From positions 24,837,340 to 24,901,339 of the forward strand of contig CM034241.1 in assembly GCA_019916065.1 (NCBI GenBank): 64,000 nucleotides of DNA, given 5' to 3'. Origin of the DNA: Vitellaria paradoxa. Lineage: Eukaryota; Streptophyta; Magnoliopsida; Ericales; Sapotaceae. The translations under genes and the position numbers were made by a program. Under the pieces are notes generated by a model that searched no databases, had not been told where the DNA came from, and was given only the letters and a program-made list of their open reading frames with translations. Position 1 is the first letter of the stretch; every line of letters starts with the position of its first letter. Shown here in pieces: positions 1 to 12,022 of this stretch.

Positions 1-59
1 TAGAATCCTAAAGATCCTATTCCTTGACTATCCACATGTTGCCTTGAGGATTAGGCTTC
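1..59 (-). other. Left flank of element A (target DNA)
   Basis: These bases precede the left LTR of element A and end in GCTTC (55-59), one half of its 5-bp target duplication. By position they should continue the L1 remnant seen at 18104-18530. The piece is too short for me to confirm that by translation. Confidence 0.5.
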
Positions 60-393
60 TGACGTAGCACAACGGAACGAAAAGACACAAGGACAACGAC
101 AAAAATAATAACTAAGAAAAATAAAACTCAAGTTATCTCAATATTATTCTCAAACCTGAATATTCTTTACAACCTCCAACCTTTTATATAGGCTAGAGTT
201 GAATACCAAATCAAGTAACTTTCTAAAATAAAATAATCAAATCATAATCAAATTATAATCAAATATCGAAATTTAAGAAAAATAAATAAATTAAACTCCT
301 AAAAATTCTCCCTCTCAAAATTAATCTATCCAGTTCAAATTACGTCCTCGCCTACAATATTTGAATTGGAAACGGCTATCATAATCTCTATCA
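60..393 (-). repeat. Element A 3' LTR
   Basis: The 334-bp LTR reads TGACGTAGCA at its left end and CTATCA at its right end on the plus strand. It aligns along its length with 17771-18103. Read on the minus strand it has a TATA-like CCTATATAAAAGG near 182-196. A purine-rich tract on the minus strand lies just to its right (394-405), where the polypurine primer is expected. Confidence 0.9.
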
Positions 394-3250
394 TTTCCTT
401 GGGTTGAAAAGAACTCTGCTCCGTAGAGTGTTGGTGAAGATATTGCGCGAAGAGTTGAGGATTTAATTCGGTGGGACTCCTCCTTAGTAAAGTGCCATTT
501 GAGTCTAGTTTGTGTTTTCACCTGACAAGAAAGCGCTAAAGGCGCCCCTGAGAAGAAATGATGGTCTCAATATCAAGCATATTAGTGATCTGCTTTACAT
601 TCAGCTGTTGGATCGGTGGAATGGCTAGCATCGGTGAAGGAACAGAAGAGCCAACTGAGTGACCTGCGGAAGTATTAATAGGAATGACTGGAGGCTCGAA
701 TGTGCCTCGGTAAAGTAACAAGTCTTCTACATTGAAAATTAGACTAATATTCATATCAGTAAGTAAATCAATTAAATAAGTATTAGGGCCCAATTTTTTG
801 CGGATACGAAAAGGTTCAATGGCACATGCATGCAATTTCTTGAAAGAATGTTTAGAATAACGCTCCGGGTGAACACGAACCATAACATCATAATGTCCTT
901 AATTAAATACAACATTGCGACGATGTACATCAGCAACAATTTTATAATTTAAATTACTAGTTGCAACTTTACGTCGAACATTAGCATAGATATCATGAAT
1001 GTGTTGGGCAAAAGATTTAGCTAGTTGAGATGGTCAGCTATCAGATGGTAAGGGAATAAGGTCAATAGGTGGACGAGGGGTACCATGAACACACTCAAAA
1101 GGACTCTTACCAGTGGAACGATTGATAGAGCTATTATAAGCAAATTCAGTGGTAGGGAGTAACAAATCCCAAATTCCCTGACGCTCCCCAACTAGACACC
1201 TAAGCATCTCTCCTAAACTCCGATTAACCACCTTAGTCCGACCATCAGTCTGGGGATGAAAAGCAGACGAAAATTTCAAATAGGTACCAAACAGTTTCCA
1301 CAGAATCTTCCAAAAGTAACTCTCAAACTTAACATCCCTATCTGACATTATGAAAGTGGGTAGTCCATGCAGTTTGATAACCTCCCTAAAGAATAACTTC
1401 GCTACATGTAAAGCATTAGCTGATTTGGTGCAAGGTATGAAGTGGGCCATCTTACAAAAGGTTGTGCACAAGCTAGAGTTTTGTTTTTTAGCCTTTGCTA
1501 CCTAACATGTGCGAGACTAAGAAACAATTCTGGCCACATCTTTCTTTAAAGATGGCCAATAAAACCTATCTTCGACTAAAGCGATAGTCTTATCCCAACT
1601 AAAATGTCCAGCTAATCCCTCTGCATGTAACTCCTAAACCAAAAATTCTCTAACAGAAGTACGAGAAATGCACAACTTAGACCCACGAAGCAAGTAACCA
1701 TCTCGAATAATAAAATCAACAAGCTCGCGACAGTTACCATCCTAGATGTCTTAAAAGATTAGGCTAAAGTCTGGACGAGTCGGGTATTCATCTTTGAGCC
1801 TATCAAAACCTGTGACACTAACACTCATAGATTGCAAATTGAGAGCAACCCTACTCAAAGTATTAGCAACCTTATTTTCTACACTTGCACGGTGATTGAG
1901 AACAAAGGTATATTCTTGAATAAACTCTACCCATGAAGCATACTTATTACTCAATTTCTTTTAGGAATGAAGGTATTTTAAGGCTTGATGGTCAGAGTAT
2001 AAAACAAACTCTTGCAGTAATAGGTACTGCCAATGCCACAAAGCATGTATAATAGCAAACGGCTCTTTATCATATATAGAGTATCGCTTCCTAGATTCAG
2101 TAAGCTTTTCTTTAAAGTATGCTATCGGTCTTCCTTCTTGATTTAAAACACCTCCCATACCTACCCCAGAGGCATCACAAGCAACCTCAAAGATTTTAGA
2201 AAAGTCAGGATGTATCAAAATAAGGGTTTCTACCATCCTTTGCTTGATTTCCTCAAATGCCCTAGTGGTAGCTGTGGTCCTCTGAAAACCTCCCTTTTTC
2301 ATGCAATCCATGATGGGAGCCATAATAGACCCAAAACCCTTAATGAATCTCCTATAAAATGTGGCTAACCCATGGAAACTACGAACTTCTGAAATAGTTT
2401 TAGGTTCAGGCCACTCACGAATAGCCCTCACTTTTTTAGGGTAGTCAGAGACAATGAACCTAGAAAAGACACTTGAGACTGCATGAACGAACACTTTTTG
2501 ATGGTCACATAAGGCTTAGTAGTTCACATAACCTCCAAAACCTGCCTAAGATGACTTAGGTGTTCTTTTTTTGTCTTACTGTAGATAAGTATGTCATCAA
2601 AATATGTGACCAAAAATTTTCTTAGGAAAGGGCATGGGACCTGAGTCATGACCCTCATGATGGTACTAGGAGTATTGAACAATCCAAATGGCATTACTAG
2701 TTATTCATATAGGCCATTGGGGGTCTTAAAGGCAGTTTTTCACTCATTGCTTGGCCTAATGCGAATCTAGTGGTAGTCGCTATGAAAATTTTTCGTGGAG
2801 AACCAAAGGGAATTGGCTAGAAGGTCTATCATGGCTGCGTTTGGCATGCAAAATTTTGCTGAAAATCTCTGAAAATCTCTATAAATCTCTGTTAACTTTA
2901 TATCACATCAACTTTTTTCTCTCACTGCACGCATTACGAACTCTCCCCAAACCACAATTTATCTCAATCTATCTCATTTTTTCTTACTCCAAACAAACCC
3001 CATATCCTCGAGATGAGAAATGGGAAATCTATACTTGACAGTGATCTTATTAATGGCTCTACTATCAATGCACATTCTCCATGACCCGTCTTTCTTAGGG
3101 TTTAATAAAGCAGGTACAGCACAAGGACTAAGACTTTCTAGAGTGGCATCCCTCTATAAAAGTTCTCCTGCTTGTTTTTGCAATTCAGCACGCTCACTAG
3201 GATTCATCTTATGATGAGACAAATTAGGCAATTGGGATCCAGGTATGAAG
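330..3250 (-). pseudogene. Element A pol, 3' two thirds (RT, RNase H, integrase, chromodomain end), broken
   Basis: Read leftward, this holds the reverse transcriptase start (3216-3004), the rest of RT with the FDD catalytic triad at 2593-2601, and RNase H (about 2494-1751). A zinc-binding region follows at about 1700-1480, then the integrase core (1471-1034). The C-terminal and chromodomain-like end lies at about 883-330, with its last codons running into the LTR. Frames change several times and stops are frequent, so no full polyprotein is possible. The frame is interrupted at 3003 by a MITE and at 3250 by element B, and resumes at 9667. Pol products would copy element RNA into DNA and integrate it; here they are relics. 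Confidence 0.9.
2833..3000. mobile_element. 168-bp PIF/Harbinger-like MITE inside the RT of element A
   Basis: The ends are GGCTGCGTTTGG and CCAAACAAACCC, an imperfect terminal inverted repeat. A 3-bp CAT flanks each side (2830-2832, 3001-3003). Removing the insert and one CAT lets the RT frame read straight through, so the boundaries are supported by the host frame. It has no coding capacity. Size, 3-bp duplication and G-rich ends fit PIF/Harbinger MITEs; the superfamily is inferred. Confidence 0.82.
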
Positions 3251-4614
3251 TGATGGAATTATTTAGAATCAAGTTTTGTGTAGAATCTCCTAGCAGGTTG
3301 TGGATTTCTGAATATCTAAATATATTAAATAAGGAGACCAAAAGTCAGTCTAATGCATTAAATGAGAAGTGGAAAAGTCAGTCCAGAAAATTGGTCCAAA
3401 ACATTAAAATTCTGAATGTTCTAGAGTTTCAAGTTGCTCATAAATAGGGAAGACTTGTCAGCATTTGAGGCATGCAATAAAAAAAAGTTCAGTCTGTGTT
3501 TTATTTTTGGCAACCAGGTACCTTTTAATTGGCACAGACCTGATTTCAGATCTGACCCAAGGAGGTGGACTCCTCCTACATCTTCATTTCCTTATCCTCG
3601 CCACTTCAAACTTTATCCCATTCCTTCCCAACTCCGTACTTGTTTGCTCTAATTATGAATGAGATTACAAGACATATTTAGGATGAGGTGCCGTGGTGTA
3701 TGCTATTTGCAGATGATATTGTTTTAGTAGATGAGATGAGAGAAGGAGTGAATGCTAAGTTAGAATTGTGGCAGGAAACGCTAGAGATAAAAGGGTTTAG
3801 GCTAAGTCGATACAAAACGGAATATATGGAATACAAGTTTAGTCAAAGTAGAATAACTGGTAGCATAAAAATAAGTTTAGGCACACAAAAGATTGTAGAA
3901 AAAGAAAATTTTAGATATCTTGGATCTATGGTGCGACAAGATGGAGGGATTGATATTGATGTAAGTCACAGGATTTAGGTCGGGTGGATCAAATGGAGGA
4001 GTGTTTCGGAGGTTTTGTGTAATCGAAAAGTCCCCCTTAAGGTTAAAGGAAAGTACTATAAGGTGGCAGTGAGACCAGCGTTGTTATATGGATCAGAGTG
4101 TTGGACAGTGAAGCATAATCATGTTCAGAAGATGGTAGTTGCGGAGATGAGAATGCTAAGATGAATGTGCGGGATTACAAGGAGAGATAGGATTAGGAAC
4201 GAGGAGATTAGAGATAAAGTAGGAATATCACCGATTGAAGATAAAATGTGAGTAAATCGATTAAGATGGTTCGGCCATGTTAGAAGGCGTTCAAAAGAGG
4301 CACCTGTTAGAAGGTGTGAAAGCATGGAGATTGCTAGGAGTAGGAGAGGAAGAGGAAGAGGAAGACCTAAGAGAAGTTGGAAAGAAACTCTTAGACATGA
4401 CCTTACCTACTTGGATTTAACGGAGGACATGGCTCTAAACAGATTTGATTGGCGTCGTCAAATCCATATAGCCGATCCCACTTAGTGGGAAAAGGCTTAG
4501 TTTGGTTTGGTTTGGTTAGTTATTTCAAATAATAGCCCCATTTTGCACTAGTTTAATTCAGATTTTTTGGGTTGCATTAGTCCATTAAATCTGAATTTTC
4601 TTAGAGCTACATCA
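3251..4614 (+). repeat. Element B 5' LTR, split by an RTE fragment
   Basis: It starts TGATGGAATTAT and ends GCTACATCA. It matches the 512-bp 3' LTR at 9155-9666 except for an 884-bp RTE fragment (3634-4517). That fragment replaces about 40 bp of LTR sequence still present near 9534-9575. Confidence 0.9.
3634..4517 (+). mobile_element. 5'-truncated RTE LINE fragment in the element B LTR
   Basis: It matches the 3' part of the full RTE copy at about 43515-44400: the RT segment with LFADDIVL (about 3704-3727), the C-terminal region, the conserved 3' UTR and a tail of TTTGG repeats. The frame is open over 3688-3978 and then broken. It is 5'-truncated, as is usual for LINEs. The junction shows loss of about 40 bp of target instead of a clear duplication. 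At the position of the last nonsense codon of the full copy, this fragment still has TGG. Confidence 0.88.
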
Positions 4615-4617
4615 ATT

Positions 4618-4632
4618 TGGTATCAGAGCTAC
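4618..4632 (+). promoter_or_regulatory. Element B primer binding site
   Basis: TGGTATCAGAGCTA lies three bases after the 5' LTR. This is the standard plant site complementary to the 3' end of initiator tRNA-Met, which primes minus-strand DNA synthesis. Confidence 0.92.
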
Positions 4633-4671
4633 AGGTTGGTTGACCACTTATAATTCCAATTGCGGCTCGAA

Positions 4672-6060
4672 GTGGAAGAGATTTCTGAGGAAGACTAACT
4701 GATCATCAAAGGGATGAACTATTGGAGTATTTTTTTCAAGAGTTGCAGGCTCCTTCCAGTAGAATTGACGATTTAGAAGCATGGAGAGAAGCAACAACAC
4801 TCAAGCAAGCTACAGGAGAAAATGGAGGCAATGCTGCTCATTAGGAAGTTATAAATGAAAATCAAGATGCTAAAAATGATGTGCCTGCACCAATAAGAGC
4901 TGCACCTAGAACTACCCCATTTAATAGGAATCATCAACGAGCTCCTTTTCTGAATGCTTACAGGCAGCGTATTGAGCCAAATGAAGATTACAATGACATT
5001 ATTAAGAAGGTTAAGGTGGATGTTCCAGACTTCTCCAGAAAACTTGATTCTCACTTTTTCAATGATTGGATTGTGGCTATGGAAGATTATTTAGAAGTGT
5101 GGAGGGAAGCAACAACACTCAATCAAGCTGCAAGAGAAAATAGAGGCAATGTTGCTCATCAGGAAGTTCTAACTAAAAATCAAGATGCTAAAAATGATGT
5201 GCCTGCGCCAATAAGAGCTGCACCTAGAGCTGCCCCATTTACTAGAAATTATCAACAAGCTTCTTTTCTGGATGCTTACAGGTAGCTTATTGAGCCAAAT
5301 GAAGATTATAATGACATTACTAAGAAAGTTAAGGTGGATGTTTTAGACTTCTCTGGAAAACTTGATCTTTACTTCTTCAATGATTGGATCGTGGCTATGG
5401 AAGATTATTTTGGATGGTATGGAATGTCCGAAGATTGTAAAGTTCAGTTTGCAAAAAATGAAATTGAAGGGGCAAGCACGAATGTGGTGGCATGGTATTG
5501 AAGATTACATGAGTAGACTTGGTCTACCTCCTATTCTTCATTGGGAGGAAATGAAGATGAAGCTACAAGAAAGGTATCTCCCTCTTGATTATGAAAATTC
5601 AATCTGTGAAGAACTATTACAATTAAAGCAAGGTGTGATGACAGTTGAAGAATACATAGAGAAATTTAACAATCTAACTGTTCGATCTTAGCTAAATGAG
5701 GATGATCGTTAGCTTTTGTCTCGCTACAAAATAGGGCTTCGTGTTGAATTCAAACGAAAAATGACAACTGTGACTTTTTTCAGTATTGATGAAGTCTACC
5801 AAATGGCTTTGAAGTTGGAACAACAACTCCAACTGCCACAGGTCAAGCATCTAGGATAGCAAGCAGTAACGTTTGTTGCCAAGAGACCAAATTGTGCAGA
5901 CCATTCAGCAACTGGCAATGTGATTACTCAGAAAAATATGTCCAAAGTTACACACTCCAAAGGAAGATATGTTACAGGAAATTCCAACAAATAAGACGCA
6001 GAAACCAAGTGTTTTAAGTGTGGTGGAAAGGGACATTTTGTATCAATGTGTCCTACAAAA
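4672..6060 (+). pseudogene. Element B gag, with an in-frame duplication and zinc knuckle
   Basis: The region encodes a Ty3-type gag: a variable N-terminal part, a retrotrans_gag core (about 5362-5691) and a zinc knuckle CFKCGGKGHFVSMC (about 6009-6050, C-X2-C-X4-H-X4-C). Several TAG and TAA codons interrupt it, including at about 4843, 5283 and 5689. A 318-bp tandem duplication (106 codons exactly) precedes the core. Gag would package element RNA into particles; this copy cannot make the whole protein. Confidence 0.85.
4783..5412 (+). repeat. Tandem duplication in element B gag, period 318 bp
   Basis: Copy 1 is 4783-5100 and copy 2 is 5101-5412. Both start GGAG(A/G)GAAGCAACAACAC and end near GTGGCTATGGAAGATTATTT. 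The period is a multiple of three, so the original duplication preserved the frame. The copies now differ by scattered substitutions. Confidence 0.88.
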
Positions 6061-6249
6061 AATCTGAATCTTTGTGAAGAGGAGGATGCAATGGGGAATC
6101 AACAAGAGGATGAAGAACCAGAGATTAAAGCACATGAAGATTCTACACAAAACGTGATTCTAGATAATTCCATCAATTATCTAGAATCAAGTGGCGAAGA
6201 GGTGAAGCAATTTGCAGGAGAATCTTAAAAAGCAGGTGTTGTTTATGCT

Positions 6250-9154
6250 TTGGTTATTCATGTGAAGCAAGAAGACAACCAACAAAATAAACTAGCACCT
6301 GAAATGTAGGAATTATTATCAGAATTTCAAGATCTACTTGGCGAAGAGTTGCCAAAGGGGCTGCCACCAATGCAGGATATCTAGTATGCCATCGATCTTG
6401 TACCTGGAGAATAACTCCCAAACTTGCCACCCTATCGGATGAGCCCAACTGAGTATGAAGAATTAATGAGGCAAGTAGAAGATCTTCTATGTAAAGGCTT
6501 TATTAAAAAAAGTCTCAATCCATGCAGTGTCCTAGCATTGTTAATACCAAAGAAAGATGGAAGTTGGAGGATGTGTATTGAGAGTCGAGCAATCAATAAA
6601 ATAACAGTCAAGTATCGATTTCCTATACCGAGGCTTGATGATATGTTTGACTTAATGACTGGAGCAAAGGTATTTTCCAAGATTGATCCTTGAAGTGGAA
6701 TCACCAAATTAGAATTCGTCCTGAAGATGAATGGAAAACTCCATTCAAGAAAAAGGATGGCCTTTATGAATGGTTGGTGATGCCATTTGGGCTTACCAAT
6801 GCTCCAAGCACTTTCATGAGGGTAATAACTCATATCCTATGACTATATATTGGAAGGTTTATTGCTGTATATTTTGATGATATATTGATTTACAGCAGTA
6901 GTAAGGAAGCGCATTTAGAATATTTAAGGTAGGTCATGACAACTCTACGAGCAGAAAAGCTCTACCCCAACTTAAAGAAGTGTCAGTTTTTAACTGACCA
7001 AGTAAATTTTTTGGGGTTTGTTATCTCCTATAAAGGAGTTGCAATTGATCCAGAAAAGATCAAGGCCATTCTTGATTGGCCGATTCCCAATTCTTTAAGT
7101 GTAGTTAGAAGCTTCGATGGTTTGGCTACATTTTATCGGCAATTCATTTGCAACTTTAGTTCCATTATGGCACCAATTACTTAGTGTTTTAAGAAAGGAA
7201 ATTTCTTTTAGACGAAAGGAACTAATAAAGCTTTTCAGGAAATAAAGGCAAGAATGACGGCAGCACCCCTGCTTAAGTTTCCAAACTTTGATGAGATATT
7301 TGAATTAGTTTGTGATGCTTCACACATAGACATTAGTGCAGTCCTTAGTCAAGAGGGACACCCTATTGCCTATTACAGTGAGAAGTTGAATGAGGCAAAG
7401 AAGAAGTATTCTACCTATGACCTTGAGTTCTATGCCATGGTACAAGCTATCAAACATTGAAAGCACTATTTGTCCTATAAAGAATTTATTATTCACTCAG
7501 ATCACGAGGCATTGAAGTATCTAAATTCCTAAAAGCATCTTAACGCTAGGCATGCAAAGTGGAGCGCGTATTTGCAGCAATTTTCTTATGTCATAGAATA
7601 TTGTTCAAGGTCTGAGAATAAGGCAGCAGGTGCTCTCAGTAGAAAGGCTACTTTATTGGCTATTATGTCCATTAATGTAGCTGGTTTTGAAGAAATAAGA
7701 AAGGAGTACTCAAGTGATTCATACTTTGGGGCAATCTACAGAGATTTGTAAGCAAACCACGTTATGAAGAATCCTTATTTCAGCGTGAAAGATGGTTACC
7801 TCTTCTATGGTAAAAGATTGTGCTTGCCCAACACCTCCATTCGCGATTTTGTTATGTGGGAGCTACATTCAAGAGGTCTTGCTGGACATTTTTGGAGGGA
7901 CTAGACAGCTACTCTAGTGGAGGATTAGTTTTATTGGCCTCAATTAAGGTGTAATGTGGAAAAGATTATTTGATAGTGTCGCGTGTGCCAAGTTTCTAAG
8001 AGACACAAGCAAGACACGGGGTTGTACACCCCTCTTCCAACACCTCAATTGCCTTGAGAAGACCTATCTATGGATTTTGTTTTGGGTCTCCAAAGACACC
8101 GTGAGGATTTGATTCAATCTTTGTGCTGGTAGATCAATTTTCCGAAATGGTTCATTTTCTTCTTTGTTGGAAGACATCAAATGCATCAAAAGTTGCTCAA
8201 ATATTCTTCCGTGAAGTGGTGAGACTATACGGTCTACCAAAGACGATAGTCTCTGATCGAAATGTTAAATTTGTAAGTTATTTTTTGAAAACCTATGGAA
8301 ACTCATGGGTACCCAACTAAAGTTTTCTAGTGCCTATCGTCCACAAACCGATTGGCAAATTAAGGTGACTAATAGAAGTTTGGGAAATCTTTTACACTGT
8401 CTTGTGGAAGAAAATGTACAGTCATGGCATCTTATTCTTCCAACAGTTGAATTTGCTTACAATAGCTCAGTTAATCGATTTACAGGTCGCTCTCCATTTG
8501 AGATTGCTATAGGTTTAAAGCCATGGTAGTTCATTGATTTAGTCTCATTACCTATTGATGCTAGATCTAGTCAAGAAGCTGAGGAATTTGCCAAACATAT
8601 TCAAAATATTCATGAGGAAGTTTGTAAGAAGATTGCATTGTGTAATGAGTAATGCCGCAAATGAACATTGGAGATTTGTGAAATTTCAAGTTGGGGATAA
8701 TGTCATGATTCACTTACGGCCTGTACGTTTTCCAAAAGGGTCATTTCAGAAACTTCATTTAAGGAAGGCTGGTCCATTCAAGATACTTAAGCGTCTTGGA
8801 ACAAATGCTTATCTATTTGAGCTTCCAGAGGAGTTTAACTTCAGCCTTATATTCAATGTGGAGGATCTTAGTCCATACTATAGGGATGATAGAGATGCAA
8901 GTAAAGATAAGATTGTTTATCACCTTCTAAAAATGCCAAAAGTCGCAGATATAATTGAAAATATTCTGGATGAGCAAATTGTCGCAACAAAGTACAAGAA
9001 TTACAAGAAATTTTTAGTCAAGTGGAAAGGCGAGCCAATATAAAAAAACACTTGGATTATTGCTTCAGATTTTTAGCGCATTGATCCAGAACTCTTTGGA
9101 AGATATCAAGCTTTACACTCGTCGGAGACGAGTTTCTTCCAACCGGAGGAGAAT
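6250..9154 (+). pseudogene. Element B pol (RT, RNase H, integrase, chromodomain), broken
   Basis: The order is an RT lead-in (about 6300-6420), RT (6424-7184, FDD at 6873-6881), RNase H (about 7254-7640), a zinc-binding region (about 7850-8000), the integrase core (8123-8529) and an integrase C-terminal domain. A chromodomain with FLVKWKGEP follows at about 8937-9090. Stops and frameshifts occur throughout. Ty3 elements normally carry a D-S/T-G protease before RT; only about 240 bp lie between the gag knuckle and RT and no such motif is present. A purine-rich tract (about 9143-9153) precedes the 3' LTR. Confidence 0.88.
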
Positions 9155-9666
9155 TGGTGGAATTATCTAGAATCAAGTTTTGTGTAGAATCTTCTAGCAG
9201 GTTGTGGATTTCTGAGTATCTAAATGTATTAAATTAGGAGACCAAAAGTCAATCTAATGTATAAAATGAGAAGTCGAAAAGTCAATCCAGAAAATTGGTC
9301 CAAAACATTAAAATTCTGAATGTTCTAGAGTTTCAGGTTGCTCATAAATTGGGAAGACTTGTAAGCATTTGAGGCATGTAATAAAAATATTTGATGTGTG
9401 TTTTATCTTTGGCAACAAGCTGCCTTTTAATTGGTGCAGACCTGATTTCAGATCTGTCCCAAGGATGTGGACTCCTCCTTCATCTTCATTTCCTCATCCT
9501 CACCACTTCAAACTTTTTCCCATTCCTTCACAACACCATTAACCACTAAAATTCAGATTTTCCTAAGCTAGTTATTTCAAATAACAGCCTTATTTTGCAC
9601 TAGTTTAATTCAGATTTTCTGAGTTGCATTAGTCTATTAAATCTGAATTTTCTTGGAGTTACGTCA
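9155..9666 (+). repeat. Element B 3' LTR
   Basis: This 512-bp LTR starts TGGTGGAATTAT and ends TTACGTCA, followed by the duplication TGAAG. It is the uninterrupted counterpart of 3251-4614. Confidence 0.92.
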
Positions 9667-11520
9667 TGAAGTCTATGGCATGCTGAATGTCTCGCATAGA
9701 GGGAAGCCCCTCAGGGAGATCTATAGGTGTCACATCCTTAAATTGCTTAAGTAATGGAGCAAGTTTAGGGTCAAGGACATGGAAAGCATTCTCAACCACC
9801 AGAGTTAAAACAAATTCACATTCTATCCCAGCTTTCTCAAATTCTTTTCTGTTCATCAATTGAATGTTGTGTTTCTTTGGAGTAGGGGAAAGTGAGTTGG
9901 GCTTAGCCTGGGAATCTAACTTAGGTGGAGACTTAGATTCTTGTTCCCTTGGCTTAACAAGGTTCAACTGGATGGTTTTACCTTGGTGTTGAAAAGTGAA
10001 GTGTTAGAGCGCTCATGATGTATCGCGTCCATATCATAAATCCACGGACGACCAAGTAACACGTGCAATGTCCATAGGAAGAACATCACACCACATTTTA
10101 TTAGAGTAACTCTCCATTTGCAGAGAGACTAAACAACTGTGGGTAATAGAAAAACTAGTCGTCTCTACCCAAGCCACCTGAAAAGGATGGGGATGTGGTT
10201 CTGGCTTAAGCCTAATCTTATTTTAAATGCGCAAGTGGATACTACATTCACGGTACTTCCCTCATTTATGACAATCTTACAAACCTTAGTGCCACATTTA
10301 AGGAAAGTTTGAAATATGCTATTGCACTTCCAATCTTTCGCAGGGGTTGATAAGATGCACCACATGACACCAAGATGGAATGTGTCCTTAGCCTTTTGTT
10401 CCTCACATACATCCTCAGGATCAAAATCATCTACTTGCGCAAACTCATCAGACTTAGGTGATGAATCTAGGCCCTGATTGAGCACAAGTGCTCGCTGTGG
10501 ACACTGTGCAGCAATGTGCCCCCTCTTGTGGCAGTTATGACATTGAATACTCGAAGTACTAGGGCAAAACCCAGAAAAATTAGATTCAGTACCTTGTTTA
10601 CACTGATTTTCCAAATTAGGACTCTTACTTTCTCGTGAAGCAACTATTCCAGTTTGTAAACTCCCACTTGATTTTTGAGAAGAGAATGACTTAGACTGTT
10701 GGAATTGAGAGGTCATCCTTCTTGGGGTGGAGGGTTTATACAGTTGTTTAATGAATAAAGCCTTATGAAAGGCGTTCTCCAAAGAATCAGGAGAAAACAA
10801 ACTAACCTCTTTCTTGAGTTTGGGTCGTAACGCATTAATGAACCTATCCACTGTTCGCCAAGACTCCTCTCTTATGTCATATCGCATTAAAAGAGTTTCA
10901 AAATTAGACATGTATTCAGTGACACCAAGAGACGCTTGCCTTAAGTTCATTAACTGATCATTCAGTTGGTCCCTATAGTAGGTAGGAAGGTATTTCTCTT
11001 GCAATTCAACTTTCATGTCAATCTAACGATTAACGGGTGGGGCCCCAAATCTCTCTCTATCTCAATCTAGACACACTGGCAATACTGCTTGGTAGAGCTG
11101 ACTAATTTTATTTGGGCAAATATGACTTGATGCAAGTTGGACATATGGTACCACATAAAATAATCCTCAATCTCAAGAAACCAATCAGAAAAAAATCGGG
11201 GTTTAATTGTCCATCAAAGGATGGGGCCTCCACCTTAACAGCTTTGATTATATTGTTAAACTCATCATGGTGGTTTCTAGGGTTTTGTATAGGTGGTCTA
11301 ACCCCATAATGACCCTCATGCGGCTTATGATCCGCGACACGATTCACTTGAGGGAATCTATTACCATAACGTAGAGCAGAGTTTGCATCATCCTTATTGT
11401 CTCTCCCATGAGGATCACGACGAAATCGTGGTTGGCCGCGACCAACAAGATAAAATCCAATAGAACCCATGGAACTACGGGAAGGATCTAACATCTGTTT
11501 GGGAGGATGTCACCCCTTTG
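9667..11520 (-). pseudogene. Element A gag and start of pol, broken
   Basis: Read leftward: gag N-terminal part (11494-11108), retrotrans_gag core (11016 to about 10700), zinc knuckle CHNCHKRGHIAAQC (about 10545-10495), and a decayed protease region (about 10270-10165). In the protease region the expected D-S-G reads N-E-G. The RT lead-in with LLKQFKDVTPIDLPEGLP follows (9967-9667). A frame break separates 11108 from 11016, and further breaks separate the protease and RT. The reading frame leaves this block at 9667 and resumes at 3250 across element B. Confidence 0.88.
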
Positions 11521-11759
11521 ATCATCCATTTGATGTTTGCCTAAAGTTCTAGTTAATCTATCAAAATCTTCACGAAGTTGGTTCATTGAATCCTAGAGTG
11601 TGTTCGCGTTTTGTTTTATGGTAGAAATGTGTTCATGTTTTGTTTTATGGTGGAAACTTTTTGATCTATGGTGAAAGGCATATGAAGTAAGGTATGAAAA
11701 AGGTAAAGGAAATGGGGTTAAAAGAGAAACTTCAAAGGTTTTTTTTTTTTATTTTTTAT
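11521..11759 (-). other. Element A upstream gag region
   Basis: This lies between the open gag part and the copia insertion. It has weak gag-like reading on the minus strand, a repeated phrase around GTGTTCGCGTTTTGTTTTATGG (about 11595-11655) and a T-rich run at 11740-11758. I see no other gene. Confidence 0.55.
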
Positions 11760-12022
11760 TGTAGCAGAATTGGTAAAAAAGCTATTTACAATGAATAATT
11801 ACAGCCCTATTTATACAAGAGTATCTGTAGCTTAAAGGTCTAAATAGCTGAACAGTCTTAGTAATTAAATCAATACTAAATATCTAAGTTGAAAGCCCCA
11901 TCACCTCCTCTATGCTACCAGAATTAAATAAGAAGAATAATGACCTACTGCTGTAGCATTAACAGCAGCTACAGCAGAACAGCAGAACATTATCCTAGAA
12001 GAATACATAAGGTTTATCTTCA
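11760..12022 (-). repeat. Element C 3' LTR
   Basis: The 263-bp LTR reads TGTAGCAGAATT to TTTATCTTCA on the plus strand. It is identical to 16760-17022 except for one substitution. Read on the minus strand it starts TGAAGATAAACC, and its first three bases supply the stop codon of the polyprotein. Confidence 0.97.

Larger units (their letters stand above)
3251..9666 (+). mobile_element. Element B: Ty3/gypsy chromodomain retrotransposon, protease-less, nested in A
   Basis: LTRs are at 3251-4614 (enlarged by an RTE insert) and 9155-9666. The duplication TGAAG lies at 3246-3250 and 9667-9671. A tRNA-Met-type primer site lies just inside the 5' LTR. The internal region carries gag with a zinc knuckle, RT, RNase H, integrase and a chromodomain, all with stops. 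No protease motif lies between the zinc knuckle (about 6010-6060) and RT (from about 6300). The two LTRs are roughly 92% identical by eye, so B is younger than A but not recent. It interrupts the pol of A exactly at the duplication. Confidence 0.93.
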
